Shown in pieces: positions 25,978 to 33,056 of a stretch of 64,000 nt of DNA (its first letter is position 1; the number at the start of each line of letters is the position of its first letter). Origin of the DNA: Brachybacterium squillarum M-6-3 (lineage in GTDB: Bacteria > Actinomycetota > Actinomycetes > Actinomycetales > Dermabacteraceae); contig NZ_AGBX01000003.1 of the NCBI RefSeq assembly GCF_000225825.1, positions 1 through 64,000 of the forward strand, read 5' to 3'. The notes below the pieces were generated by a model. That model saw only the letters and a list, made by a program, of their open reading frames with translations. It ran no database searches and had not been told where the DNA came from. The position numbers and the translations under genes were made by a program.

Positions 25978-26658
25978 TCAGGAGCCGGAGACGACGGGGG
26001 CGCCTTCCGAGGGCTGGACCACCACGAAGCCCGGGCCGTGGAAGCCGAGCTGGAAGGACTCGCCCGAGCCGCGACCGATCAGCGAGCCCATCTTGAAGTC
26101 GCTCTTGATGTTCGGGGTGAGGTTCGCCGACCAGCACACCGCGGCCTGCGGGTCCACGTAGGTGGGCTGCTGCGAGCAGTCCAGCAGCATCGGCGGGCCG
26201 TCGGAGGTCACGGCGACCATGCCCGCGCCCTGGAGCAGCAGGTTGAACAGGCCGCCGGCCATGAAGCCGGAGCCGCCCAGGGAGCGGATGTCCCACTGGA
26301 TGGAGGAGTCGAAGGCCAGCAGGTTCTTCGTGTTCAGGGTGAGGGCGTCGTTGCCCTCGAGCTGGATCAGGAAGATGTCCTCGGCCCGCTTGGCGAAGAA
26401 CACCTCACCCTGGCCCTTCACCCGCATCAGGTTGCCGCCCTCGCCGGTGGCCATCTTCTTCAGCAGCTTCATGCCGCCGCCGGAGCCCTGGTAGGAGAAG
26501 TCCATCTGGCCCTGGTAGGCGACCATGGCTCCCTGGGCGGAGATGATCTCGGGGGACTGCGGCTGGAGGGCGCAGCGCAGCATCTTGGAGGACTGCAGGG
26601 TCCACCGGTCCGTGGTCTGTCGCTCCTGGTTCGAGGCGTCGAAGAGGTTCGAGCGCAT
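25978..26658 (-). CDS. AIM24 family protein
   Basis: A 226-residue beta-rich protein of the AIM24 (DUF124/TerD-unrelated) family found across bacteria and in yeast mitochondria. Typical patterns are GAMVAYQGQMDFSYQG, GQGEVFFAKRAEDIFLIQLEG and GSGFMAGGLFNLLLQGAGMVAV, followed by PTYVDPQAAVCWSANL. There is no signal or membrane segment. AAGGTGG precedes the ATG at 26658. The molecular role of the family is not established. Confidence 0.88.
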   Translation of the reverse strand: MRSNLFDASNQERQTTDRWTLQSSKMLRCALQPQSPEIISAQGAMVAYQGQMDFSYQGSGGGMKLLKKMATGEGGNLMRVKGQGEVFFAKRAEDIFLIQLEGNDALTLNTKNLLAFDSSIQWDIRSLGGSGFMAGGLFNLLLQGAGMVAVTSDGPPMLLDCSQQPTYVDPQAAVCWSANLTPNIKSDFKMGSLIGRGSGESFQLGFHGPGFVVVQPSEGAPVVSGS

Positions 26659-26837
26659 GGTCGTCCACCTTTCCGCGCCCGGGATCGGGCGGACGCGCCC
26701 GGCGGCACCCACCGTGCCGCTGTGCGCATCGTCTCACGGTCGTGTCCGGCCGGCGGTGGGGGAGGACTCCCCATGCGGCCCCGTCACCAGCGATGACGCG
26801 CTCGCACGGGGGCCCGGCCTGGGGAGCGAGGAGCGGG

Positions 26838-27059
26838 TCAGGCGGAGGCGAGGCGGTAGTCGCCGGCCTCGTCGAGGGCGCCGGCCAGCTCCTCGCGGGC
26901 GAGCTCCCGCTCGGCCTCGACGTGCAGGGTGGAGGTGCCGCCCGCGACCAGGTCCACGCGGACCTCGGTGACGCCCGGCAGGGCCGAGACCTCCTCGGTG
27001 ACGGCTCCGACGCAGTGGCCGCAGGTCAGGCCCTCGACGGCGACGGCGGTGGTGCTCAT
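26838..27059 (-). CDS. copZ: copper chaperone, heavy-metal-associated domain
   Basis: A 73-residue single HMA domain that carries Cu(I) to a P-type ATPase. The metal ligands are the two cysteines of GLTCGHC near residues 10-16, and the fold ends EAGDYRLASA. GGGAGG lies about 9 bases upstream of the ATG. A CsoR-type box lies 46 bases upstream, implying induction by copper. No copper ATPase or csoR gene is in the window. Confidence 0.9.
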   Translation of the reverse strand: MSTTAVAVEGLTCGHCVGAVTEEVSALPGVTEVRVDLVAGGTSTLHVEAERELAREELAGALDEAGDYRLASA

Positions 27060-27105
27060 GCTGGTCCTCCCGGGAGGTTCGGTGGCGGCGGTCGGGCTCG
27101 ATTCT

Positions 27106-27122
27106 ATACCCCGCGGGGGTAT
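27106..27122. promoter_or_regulatory. CsoR-type copper operator
   Basis: ATACCCCGCGGGGGTAT matches the ATACCCC..GGGGTAT pattern bound by CsoR repressors and overlaps a TATAGA -10-like hexamer reading toward copZ. Confidence 0.62.
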
Positions 27123-27215
27123 GTGGCGAGGGTCGACGGTCCCCGGGATGTGCCGGTTCCGTGTGCGGGAGGGGAGGAGCGGGTGTGCGCGCCGGGGCGG
27201 CGACGGGGCTTTCCG

Positions 27216-27221
27216 TAGCAT
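27216..27221 (+). promoter_or_regulatory. -10 element TAGCAT of a leaderless promoter
   Basis: TAGCAT ends seven bases before the ATG at 27229, which decides that start over the ATG at 27220 lying inside the hexamer. Confidence 0.5.
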
Positions 27222-27228
27222 GGCGGGC

Positions 27229-29421
27229 ATGGACTCCACCTCGCGCCCGCGCGTGCCCCGCGCCGACCCGCGGCTGGTCGCGCTCGCCCAGGACTCCGGC
27301 TACCGGATCGGGGAGCGGATCGGCGCCGGCGGCATGGGCATCGTCTACCGCGCCAGCGATGCCGACCACCAGGACGTCGCCATCAAGCTGCTGCGCCACG
27401 ACATCGCCGACGACCCCCGCGCCCGCCAGCGTCTGGCCCGCGAGGTCGCCGCCCAGCGCAGCGTGCGCAACGAGAACATCGTGCGGATCCTCGACGCGGA
27501 GCTGGAGTCCTCCGAGGCCTTCGTGGTCACCGAGTTCGTCCCCGGCCCCACCCTCGAGGACGCCGTGATCGAGCGCGGCGGGCTGCACCCGGAGGCGGTG
27601 CGCGAGATCGGCACCACCCTGGGGGAGACCCTGCGGGTGATCCACGAGGCCGGGGTGATCCATCGCGACCTCAAGCCCTCCAACGTGCTGCTGCGCGGCG
27701 CCGAGGCTGCCGACCTGGACGGCTTCGACCCCGAGGGCAACCGGCTCGATCCCGTGATCATCGACTTCGGCATCGCGGTGGCCGCCGAGGAGTCCCGCCT
27801 GACCTCCACCGGCCTGGTGATGGGCACGGCCGCCTACCTCGACCCCGAGGTGGTGCGGACCAACTCGACCGCCGCCGCGGGCGACTGGTGGGCCTGGGCC
27901 GCCGTGCTGGCCTTCGCCGCCACCGGCCGCCCGCCCTTCGGCACCGGCCGCGCCGACCTCGTCTTCCTGCGCGCCGAGCGCGGCGAGATCGATGTCGAGG
28001 GCGTGCCGACCGAGCTGGACGCCTGGCTGCGCGACGCCCTGCAGGCCGATCCGGCCGCCCGCCCCGACCCCGAGGAGCTCATCGAGCGCCTGGCCGGGCT
28101 CGACCTGGAGCGCTACGACGACGCCGGGGAGACCCAGGCGCTCGACACCCAGGGCCGCACCGCCGCCTTCCCCGCCGGAGCCGCCGCGGGTGCCGCGGCC
28201 GGCGCCGTGGCCGGGGCGGCCGCCGCCGGGGCCACGACGCCCCTGGCCTCCGCTGCCGCGGCCACGGACGAGGACGACCTCGCCGCCACCCAGGCGATGG
28301 CCCCGATCCTCGACGAGGACGACGACGCCGGTCCGCCCACGGCGGCGATGGACCCGGTGGGCGAGGAGCGCCCCCGCGCCCTCGACGCCGAACGGGCCGC
28401 CGCCCCGGACCCCGACCGCACCCAGGCGCTGCCGCCGATCCGCGAGGACGAGGGCCGCACCCAAGCCCTCCCGCCGATCCGAGACGACGCCGACCGCACG
28501 CAGGCCCTGCCCGCCACCCCGGTACCGGACCCCACCGAGGCCCTGCCCGCCGTCGGCCCCGCCACCACCCCGATGCCCGTCGTGCGGGCGCCGATGCCGC
28601 AGCGCCAGCAGCCCACCGCGGGCCTGAGCGGGCCTCCGCCCCAGCAGCAGGGGTATCCCCCGCAGGGCTACCCCCAGCAGGGGCGCCCGCCGCAGGGATA
28701 CGGTCCGCAGGGCTACGCCCCGCAGCAGCGTCCCGTGGCGCCGCCGCCCGGGCAGCAGATGACTCCCCACCCCGGCTACCCCGGTCAGCAGCCCGGCCAG
28801 GCCGGTCCCTGGCCTGCCGCGGCCGCCGCGCCGAAGCGCACCCTGCTGGTGTGGGCCGGCAACGTCCTGCTCATCGCCCTCGGCGCCCTCGCCCCCTACG
28901 TGGCGCTCACGGCGCTGCTGCTGCTCGGTGCGCTGGCCCGCACCTGGGAGCGCTCGCACCGGGCCGTGGAGAACCGCCGGTTCAAGGGGGCCACCGGCTC
29001 CGGCCCCCGCGTGCAGGTCGGCTTCGCCGCACCCTTCCGCTTCCTCTGGGGTCTGGTCGAGACGGCCCTGCAGGCGCTGCTGCCGCTGATCCTCGGCCTC
29101 GTGGTCGGCATCGCGGTGGACGCGATCGCCTGGCTGGGGCTGAACCAGGCCCTGCCCGACGGCGTCGCCTTCGGCACCGCGATGGCCGTGACCGTGCTGG
29201 TCACCTGGGTGGGCCTGGGCAGCCCCACCACCCGCCACGGGGCCCATCGGGTGATGGACGCCGCCGCTCCGGACCGCACCTGGACCGCCGTGCTCGGCGT
29301 GCTCCTGCTGCTGATGATCGGCGCCGTGATCGCCACCATCCTGGCCCGCCAGGGCATGGTCGACTACTTCCCCTTCGCCGGGGGCTTCCGGCTGGAGGAC
29401 GTGGCCGTCTGGCGCCTCTGA
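27229..29421 (+). CDS. membrane-anchored Ser/Thr protein kinase
   Basis: A 730-residue Hanks-type kinase. The catalytic domain occupies about residues 25-300: Gly-rich loop IGAGGMGIVYRA (31-42), Lys53 in VAIKLL, HRDLKPSN with catalytic Asp147, DFG at 179-181 and GTAAYLDPE in place of APE. A long linker (about 300-545) alternates Ala-rich runs, acidic TQALPPIR repeats and Gln/Pro/Tyr-rich PQGY repeats. The C-terminus has four hydrophobic segments. There are no PASTA repeats, so it is not PknB-like. The leaderless -10 at 27216 sets the start. Substrates are unknown. Confidence 0.9.
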   Translation: MDSTSRPRVPRADPRLVALAQDSGYRIGERIGAGGMGIVYRASDADHQDVAIKLLRHDIADDPRARQRLAREVAAQRSVRNENIVRILDAELESSEAFVVTEFVPGPTLEDAVIERGGLHPEAVREIGTTLGETLRVIHEAGVIHRDLKPSNVLLRGAEAADLDGFDPEGNRLDPVIIDFGIAVAAEESRLTSTGLVMGTAAYLDPEVVRTNSTAAAGDWWAWAAVLAFAATGRPPFGTGRADLVFLRAERGEIDVEGVPTELDAWLRDALQADPAARPDPEELIERLAGLDLERYDDAGETQALDTQGRTAAFPAGAAAGAAAGAVAGAAAAGATTPLASAAAATDEDDLAATQAMAPILDEDDDAGPPTAAMDPVGEERPRALDAERAAAPDPDRTQALPPIREDEGRTQALPPIRDDADRTQALPATPVPDPTEALPAVGPATTPMPVVRAPMPQRQQPTAGLSGPPPQQQGYPPQGYPQQGRPPQGYGPQGYAPQQRPVAPPPGQQMTPHPGYPGQQPGQAGPWPAAAAAPKRTLLVWAGNVLLIALGALAPYVALTALLLLGALARTWERSHRAVENRRFKGATGSGPRVQVGFAAPFRFLWGLVETALQALLPLILGLVVGIAVDAIAWLGLNQALPDGVAFGTAMAVTVLVTWVGLGSPTTRHGAHRVMDAAAPDRTWTAVLGVLLLLMIGAVIATILARQGMVDYFPFAGGFRLEDVAVWRL

Positions 29422-29564
29422 GCGCACCCCGTTCCCCGGGTGCCGGACCGCGGGATGCGCCCGTGTGGCCCGGGACTCCCTGCCAGGGAGCGTCCACGCC
29501 CGCCCGGCTAGACTGCCCGCGGCCCACCGTCCACCCGTCGCCGCCCCCGGCGTGAGGAGCGTCC

Positions 29565-30398
29565 ATGCCCCCCTCGAACTCCCCGCAGTCCGCGGCCGAG
29601 CGCCGCGAGGCGCAGCGCGAGGCCCTGCGCAAGCAGCGCCAGTCCGAGCTCCGTCGCCAGCGCGGCATCCGCAACGTCGTGATCGCCGTGGTCACCGTGC
29701 TCGCGCTGCTGATCGTCGCCGGCGGCGTGTACCTCATCTACCAGGCCACGCGACCCGCCGGCCCGGTCGCCGTGCCGGCGGGCATGAGCGAGGACGAGAC
29801 CTCCCTCAGCGTGGGTGCCCCCGAGGACTCGGGCGCCCCGGTGGTCGAGATCCAGTTCGACTTCATGTGCCCCTACTGCGGGCAGTTCGACCAGATCAAC
29901 ACCGCGGACATGCAGACCCTCGCCGATGACGAGGCCGCCACCATCCGTCTGGTGCCCCGCAATTTCCTGGACACCGCCTCCACCACCGGCGACTACTCCA
30001 CCCGCGCGGCCAACGCCCTGGTCTGCGTCTACGAGGACGACCCGGCCAACGCCCTGCCCTTCTCCACCCTGATGTTCGAGAACCAGCCCGCCGAGAACTC
30101 CGCGGGTCTGACCGACGAGGAGATCTGGGGCTACGCCCAGGAGGCCGGCGCCTCCGACTCCGTCGAGGAGTGCATGAGCGCGGGCACCTACGAGGACTGG
30201 GTCGACGACGTCGCCAACCCCTACGGCGAGGAGACCGGCGGCGGCACCCCCTACGTCACCATCGACGGTGAGGAGTTCGGCGACTGGACCACCGAGGGCG
30301 CGTTCTACGACGCGGTCCTCGCGGCCGGCGGCTCCAGCGCCTCCGATGCCGGCGGCGCGTCCGACGCGGGCGGCGCCTCCGACGATGGCGAGGGCTGA
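29565..30398 (+). CDS. DsbA-like membrane-anchored thiol-disulfide protein
   Basis: A 277-residue protein with a basic cytoplasmic tail, one helix (about 36-60) and an extracytoplasmic thioredoxin-fold domain of the DsbA/MdbA group. The redox site is FDFMCPYCGQF with Cys102 and Cys105, and the cis-Pro loop is GTPYVTIDG. The C-terminus is a low-complexity Ser/Asp/Ala/Gly tail. It probably forms disulfides in exported proteins. GTGAGGAG lies before the ATG; a TAGACT -10 lies about 45 bases upstream. A clear terminator follows. Confidence 0.9.
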   Translation: MPPSNSPQSAAERREAQREALRKQRQSELRRQRGIRNVVIAVVTVLALLIVAGGVYLIYQATRPAGPVAVPAGMSEDETSLSVGAPEDSGAPVVEIQFDFMCPYCGQFDQINTADMQTLADDEAATIRLVPRNFLDTASTTGDYSTRAANALVCVYEDDPANALPFSTLMFENQPAENSAGLTDEEIWGYAQEAGASDSVEECMSAGTYEDWVDDVANPYGEETGGGTPYVTIDGEEFGDWTTEGAFYDAVLAAGGSSASDAGGASDAGGASDDGEG

Positions 30399-30419
30399 GC
30401 CCCGCCCCTCACCCACGGC

Positions 30420-30441
30420 GTATCCGAGCCTGCTCGGATAC
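30420..30441 (+). terminator. terminator after the DsbA-like gene
   Basis: GTATCCGAG and CTCGGATAC form a perfect 9-bp stem with a CCTG loop, 21 bases after the stop codon and 38 bases before tRNA-Thr. Confidence 0.65.
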
Positions 30442-30479
30442 GCTCAGGGGGCCGGACGGTGATCCGACCGGCCCCGTCC

Positions 30480-30551
30480 GCTGGAGTGGCGCAACGGTAG
30501 CGCACCTGTCTTGTAAACAGGTGGTTGCGGGTTCGATTCCCGTCTCCAGCT
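30480..30551 (+). tRNA. tRNA-Thr (anticodon UGU)
   Basis: The full cloverleaf can be drawn. The acceptor stem is GCTGGAG/CTCCAGC. The anticodon stem CCTGT/ACAGG surrounds loop CTTGTAA with anticodon TGT. The T arm is GCGGG-TTCGATT-CCCGT. CCA is not encoded. Base use changes abruptly right after its 3' end, as at integration sites, but no duplicated tRNA end is visible within the window. Confidence 0.95.
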
Positions 30552-30749
30552 CTCCTGTCTTGAGTCGCGCCTGGCCCGCCTGAGCCGATCGAACTCAACG
30601 AACACGAGCACATTCTGAGTGCCACGGTCGTCGGGCGTCGCTGGTACAGCCCACACTGCTTGTGGTTCGCAAGTGTGAAGCTCCGGGTGTGAGCGAGGCA
30701 TAGTCGCTGCTCAGGGTGGCAAGTCGGCTCCGGTACCGGACTGGCCCTT

Positions 30750-30777
30750 TTGAGAATCTCCCAAAAGTGGCTATGCT
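30750..30777 (+). promoter_or_regulatory. promoter with overlapping dyad in the low-GC patch
   Basis: TTGAGA and TATGCT are separated by 16 bases, one of the better sigma-70-type promoters in the window. CTTTTGAGA...TCTCCCAAAAG is an imperfect inverted repeat across the -35 and spacer. A 14-codon reading frame begins six bases after the -10. Confidence 0.5.
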
Positions 30778-30783
30778 TGTTGC

Positions 30784-30828
30784 ATGGACGGAACACTCCC
30801 AGAGGACCCTGCATCGTCCACCGACTGA
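30784..30828 (+). CDS. possible 14-residue leaderless peptide MDGTLPEDPASSTD
   Basis: An ATG six bases after TATGCT opens 14 codons before TGA. It may be a real leader peptide or only the start of a small RNA running to the hairpins at 30837-30909. No family can be named for so short a frame. Confidence 0.25.
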   Translation: MDGTLPEDPASSTD

Positions 30829-30836
30829 GAGAAGCA

Positions 30837-30872
30837 GGCCCGCCCCGATGCCACTGGCATCGGTGACGGGCC
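30837..30872. terminator. two-way hairpin between convergent small transcripts
   Basis: CCGATGCC/GGCATCGG with a 3-base loop is extended by GGCCCG/CGGGCC. It lies at the 3' ends of both the plus-strand small transcript and the minus-strand 49-residue gene. Confidence 0.55.
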
Positions 30873-30877
30873 CACCG

Positions 30878-30909
30878 GTCGACTTACTGAGACTCCTCAG
30901 AAGGTCGAC
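30878..30909. terminator. second hairpin overlapping the small gene's stop
   Basis: GTCGAC...CTGAG pairs with CTCAG...GTCGAC around a 4-base loop and includes the stop codon of the 49-residue gene. Confidence 0.45.
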
Positions 30910-31046
30910 ATAATGAGGATTGCCAGCCTCACAAGAGCCACGATCAGCCGCGGAACCCAGCCACGAGTGACCGCGGCGATCGTGGTCTTCTTGTTGCAAG
31001 GCGACCGTCGAGCCCGACGGCCATGACCTTCGAAGCCATTAGCCAT
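30897..31046 (-). CDS. 49-residue basic hydrophobic peptide, toxin-like
   Basis: The ATG is preceded by AGGAGGTG at six bases, the best ribosome site in the window. The product begins MANGFEGHGRRARRSPCNKK, highly basic, and ends in a hydrophobic segment (WVPRLIVALVRLAILIMSTF) that could span a membrane. Size, charge and topology are those of type I toxin peptides. Codon use is unlike the neighbours (less GC at third positions). The coding region also holds an inverted repeat, CCACGATC/GATCGTGG. It faces a plus-strand transcript across two hairpins. Function is a hypothesis. Confidence 0.55.
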   Translation of the reverse strand: MANGFEGHGRRARRSPCNKKTTIAAVTRGWVPRLIVALVRLAILIMSTF

Positions 31047-31051
31047 ACCCA

Positions 31052-31300
31052 TCACCTCCTCTCGTTGTAGAGGCATCCGCCGACCACCGGAGTAGCCGGC
31101 GGAGCCTCGCGAATGCCTCCAAGTGGAGGTGGATCCCATCTTACCGAGCTGTCTGACTGATCGCCACGACACTCGAGCCAGCGCCAGCCGCTAAGTCGAC
31201 ACACGAAGTCGTGTTTGCTGCGGCAAAGGTATGGGGTTGCGGGGTCATAGCACACCTGCCCGAAGGGATACAAGCCTGCGGCCTGCGTGAAAAGTGGCAC
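31052..31300 (-). CDS. doubtful 82-residue frame coupled to the small peptide gene
   Basis: The frame ends with AGG AGG TGA, so its last codons are the ribosome site of the 49-residue gene six bases on, the geometry of translational coupling. The product is Cys-, Trp- and Arg-rich (CYDPATPYLC, WRWLECRGDQ). The GTG start has no good ribosome site and the family is unknown. It may be only leader sequence. Confidence 0.25.
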   Translation of the reverse strand: MPLFTQAAGLYPFGQVCYDPATPYLCRSKHDFVCRLSGWRWLECRGDQSDSSVRWDPPPLGGIREAPPATPVVGGCLYNERR

Positions 31301-31472
31301 ACCGTGGCGTGTCAGACTTGACAGATCTTCCTACGTCGTCAACTCGTAAATGTGATCTCGCAAACCCGCTGGTCAAGGCCGAGGTTCGCAAGGGCTAGCT
31401 GACCACCCCGGGCGGCTTTGTACTCCTGCAAGGGAGTAGGGGCGCGACGCTAGTGACTCGCGCGAATGCAAC

Positions 31473-31910
31473 TTACTGGCGAACTGCACGCCGTGTAGTA
31501 AGCGTGATCCGCGGTGCGACGTGTTGGATGTGCTCGGGACTGATGCGCTGGTCGAGTACATCCAGCACATCGGCTCGGGGCTGTTCGCGATCCTGCCCGG
31601 GGTGGGGGAGGCCGACACCATGTTCGGCCAGGCCCTGTTCGGCGCCTGAGCGGGGCGGGCCCGCGGGCTCAGGCGCCCAGCTGCGCAGCACCCGCTTCGC
31701 CCCGCGGTCGAGGGTGTCGAAGAGGGCGTCCCGGCGGGCGTCGCCCTGCCCGACCCGGTAGCCCTGGGTCCAGGGGACGGTGCAGCGCTCCAGGGTGCGC
31801 GGCGGCTCCAGGCGCAGGGGCTGCCAGGGCCCGTCCTCGCCCTCCAGCACCCAGGTACCGCCCCCGGCCACGGCCCGATAGGTGCGGCGTCGCCCGGCAT
31901 CGAGGTCCAT
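31473..31910 (-). CDS. small conserved-looking protein, C-terminus over a pseudogene
   Basis: A 145-residue frame. Residues 1-88 have normal high-GC codon use and look genuine (TWVLEGEDGPWQPLRLEPP, CTVPWTQGYRVGQGDARR). The ATG lies six bases after a TACGGT -10, a leaderless start. The last 55 or so residues are antisense to the peroxidase remnant and low-GC junction, so the original C-terminus may have been replaced when the neighbouring DNA was lost. The family is not recognised. Confidence 0.5.
   Translation of the reverse strand: MDLDAGRRRTYRAVAGGGTWVLEGEDGPWQPLRLEPPRTLERCTVPWTQGYRVGQGDARRDALFDTLDRGAKRVLRSWAPEPAGPPRSGAEQGLAEHGVGLPHPGQDREQPRADVLDVLDQRISPEHIQHVAPRITLTTRRAVRQ
31500..31649 (+). 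pseudogene. efeB: 3' remnant of a Dyp-type peroxidase/deferrochelatase gene
   Basis: Fifty codons in one frame end in TGA and read KRDPR...VLGTDALVEYIQHIGSGLFAILPGVGEADTMFGQALFGA (written here in part). The EYIQHIGSGLFA..PGV pattern is the C-terminus of Dyp-type (EfeB) haem peroxidases, normally about 400 residues. No start codon, Tat signal or haem-ligand region is present upstream; that DNA is instead the low-GC patch. The gene has lost roughly 85-90% of its length. Confidence 0.6.
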
Positions 31911-31916
31911 GCCCCG

Positions 31917-31922
31917 ACCGTA
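31917..31922 (-). promoter_or_regulatory. -10 element TACGGT of a leaderless promoter
   Basis: TACGGT on the minus strand ends six bases before the ATG at 31910. Confidence 0.45.
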
Positions 31923-31957
31923 GCGCCCGGGATGCCCGAGTCTGGTCCGGTGACGGG

Positions 31958-32878
31958 TCAGAAGGTGTCGTAGGAGGAGCGGTTCACCATGAACCCGCGG
32001 CCCGTCATCACGTTCCAGCAGGTCATGCCGTCCGACTCGCTGGTGCAGGCCATGTCGCCGACCGCGCTGGTGGTGCCGTACTCCAGGGTGGTTCCGGTGC
32101 TGCCGTAGGAGCCGCCGCAGTCCACGGAGGGGTCTTCCCCGGCGACGGTGATCGCGAAGGTGTCCGCATCCGCGCAGTTCTCCTCGCCGTCGCCGTAGTC
32201 CCAGTCCACCACCGTGCAGGAGGCGGAGTCCTCCTCGAGGGAGCAGCGGATGTTGCCGGTGGGGGAGGCGAAGGATCCGACCTCGACCGCGTCGTCCGGG
32301 GCGGGGGAGACCGGGTCCTCGCTGGTGGTCTCCTCGGCGCTGGAGGACTCCTCCTCCGGAGTGGTCTCCTCCGCGCTCGTCGTGGATCCCGAGTCCGCGG
32401 TCGAGTCGCCGCCGGTGCGCAGGGTGTTGCCGATCAGCACGCCGGCGACCAGGAGGATCAGGGCCAGGATCGCGCAGCCGCCGCAGGCCAGGCCCGTGCG
32501 GCGGCGCTCGCGGCCCTGCTGGGAGGGCGGGGCGCCCCCCGCGGCGGTGCCCCCGGCCGCACCGGCGGCCGCGCCGGAGCCGACCAGGCCCCAGTCGTCC
32601 CCGCCGCCGGCGACGGGCGCGAAGCCCGGATCGGTCGCCGCCTCGTGCGGGTCCCGGGTCCCGGCCACCGGCACGGCCCCGCCGTTCACCTGCACGGGTG
32701 TGCCTCCGCCCTGCTGGCGGACGCGCACCAGGATCCAGTCCTTCGCGGCCTGCGGGCAGTTGGGGTGCTCGAGGATCGCCTGGTGCAGGTCCGGGCGGTG
32801 CTCGGTGAGCACCAGCAGACGCTGGGGCGAGGTGCGCGGGTCGCGCACCTCCTCGGCGGCCGAGGCGGGTGTGGTCAC
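31958..32878 (-). CDS. membrane protein with variant leucine-rich-repeat N-terminus
   Basis: A 306-residue protein. Residues about 5-55 (DPRTSPQRLLVLTEHRPDLHQAILEHPNCP in part) match the variant leucine-rich-repeat helical unit common in actinobacteria. A Gly/Ala/Pro-rich stretch precedes one transmembrane helix (ILALILLVAGVLIGNTL), then an acidic Ser/Thr/Glu spacer. The extracytoplasmic domain has six cysteines (NIRCSLEEDSASCTVVDWDYG and MACTSESDGMTCWNV). The GTG at 32878 has GAAGGGAG six bases upstream. Function is unknown; the cytoplasmic repeat suggests protein binding. Confidence 0.78.
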   Translation of the reverse strand: MTTPASAAEEVRDPRTSPQRLLVLTEHRPDLHQAILEHPNCPQAAKDWILVRVRQQGGGTPVQVNGGAVPVAGTRDPHEAATDPGFAPVAGGGDDWGLVGSGAAAGAAGGTAAGGAPPSQQGRERRRTGLACGGCAILALILLVAGVLIGNTLRTGGDSTADSGSTTSAEETTPEEESSSAEETTSEDPVSPAPDDAVEVGSFASPTGNIRCSLEEDSASCTVVDWDYGDGEENCADADTFAITVAGEDPSVDCGGSYGSTGTTLEYGTTSAVGDMACTSESDGMTCWNVMTGRGFMVNRSSYDTF

Positions 32879-33056
32879 ACCGGTCTCCCTTCGTGATCCG
32901 GGCGCTCCTCGCCCGACCCGGCCGAGCACACTACCCGGTGCCGCCCGGCCCCCGGCCACGAGGGCCTCCCGAATGTGCACAGGGCAGGCAAAGTCCCGAG
33001 CGCGGGTCCAGGGTTCGGGTGAAACATCCCTCGCGGCGGTCCCGGGCGGGCCGGGC

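Noticed and set aside
26734-29427. 897-residue minus-strand open frame opposite the kinase
   Set aside because: Antisense artefact of the kinase gene, which has complete catalytic motifs on the plus strand.
30444-30701. Minus-strand frame containing RRESNPQPPVYKTGALPLRH
   Set aside because: This is the well-known false protein made by translating the antisense strand of tRNA-Thr; it has no independent support.
30716-30913. 65-codon plus-strand frame after tRNA-Thr
   Set aside because: No ribosome site, it starts upstream of the TTGAGA/TATGCT promoter, runs through both hairpins and resembles no protein.
30480-31650. Integrated element with att sites at tRNA-Thr
   Set aside because: I found no second copy of the tRNA 3' end and no integrase in the window, so att sites are not annotated despite the suggestive composition change.
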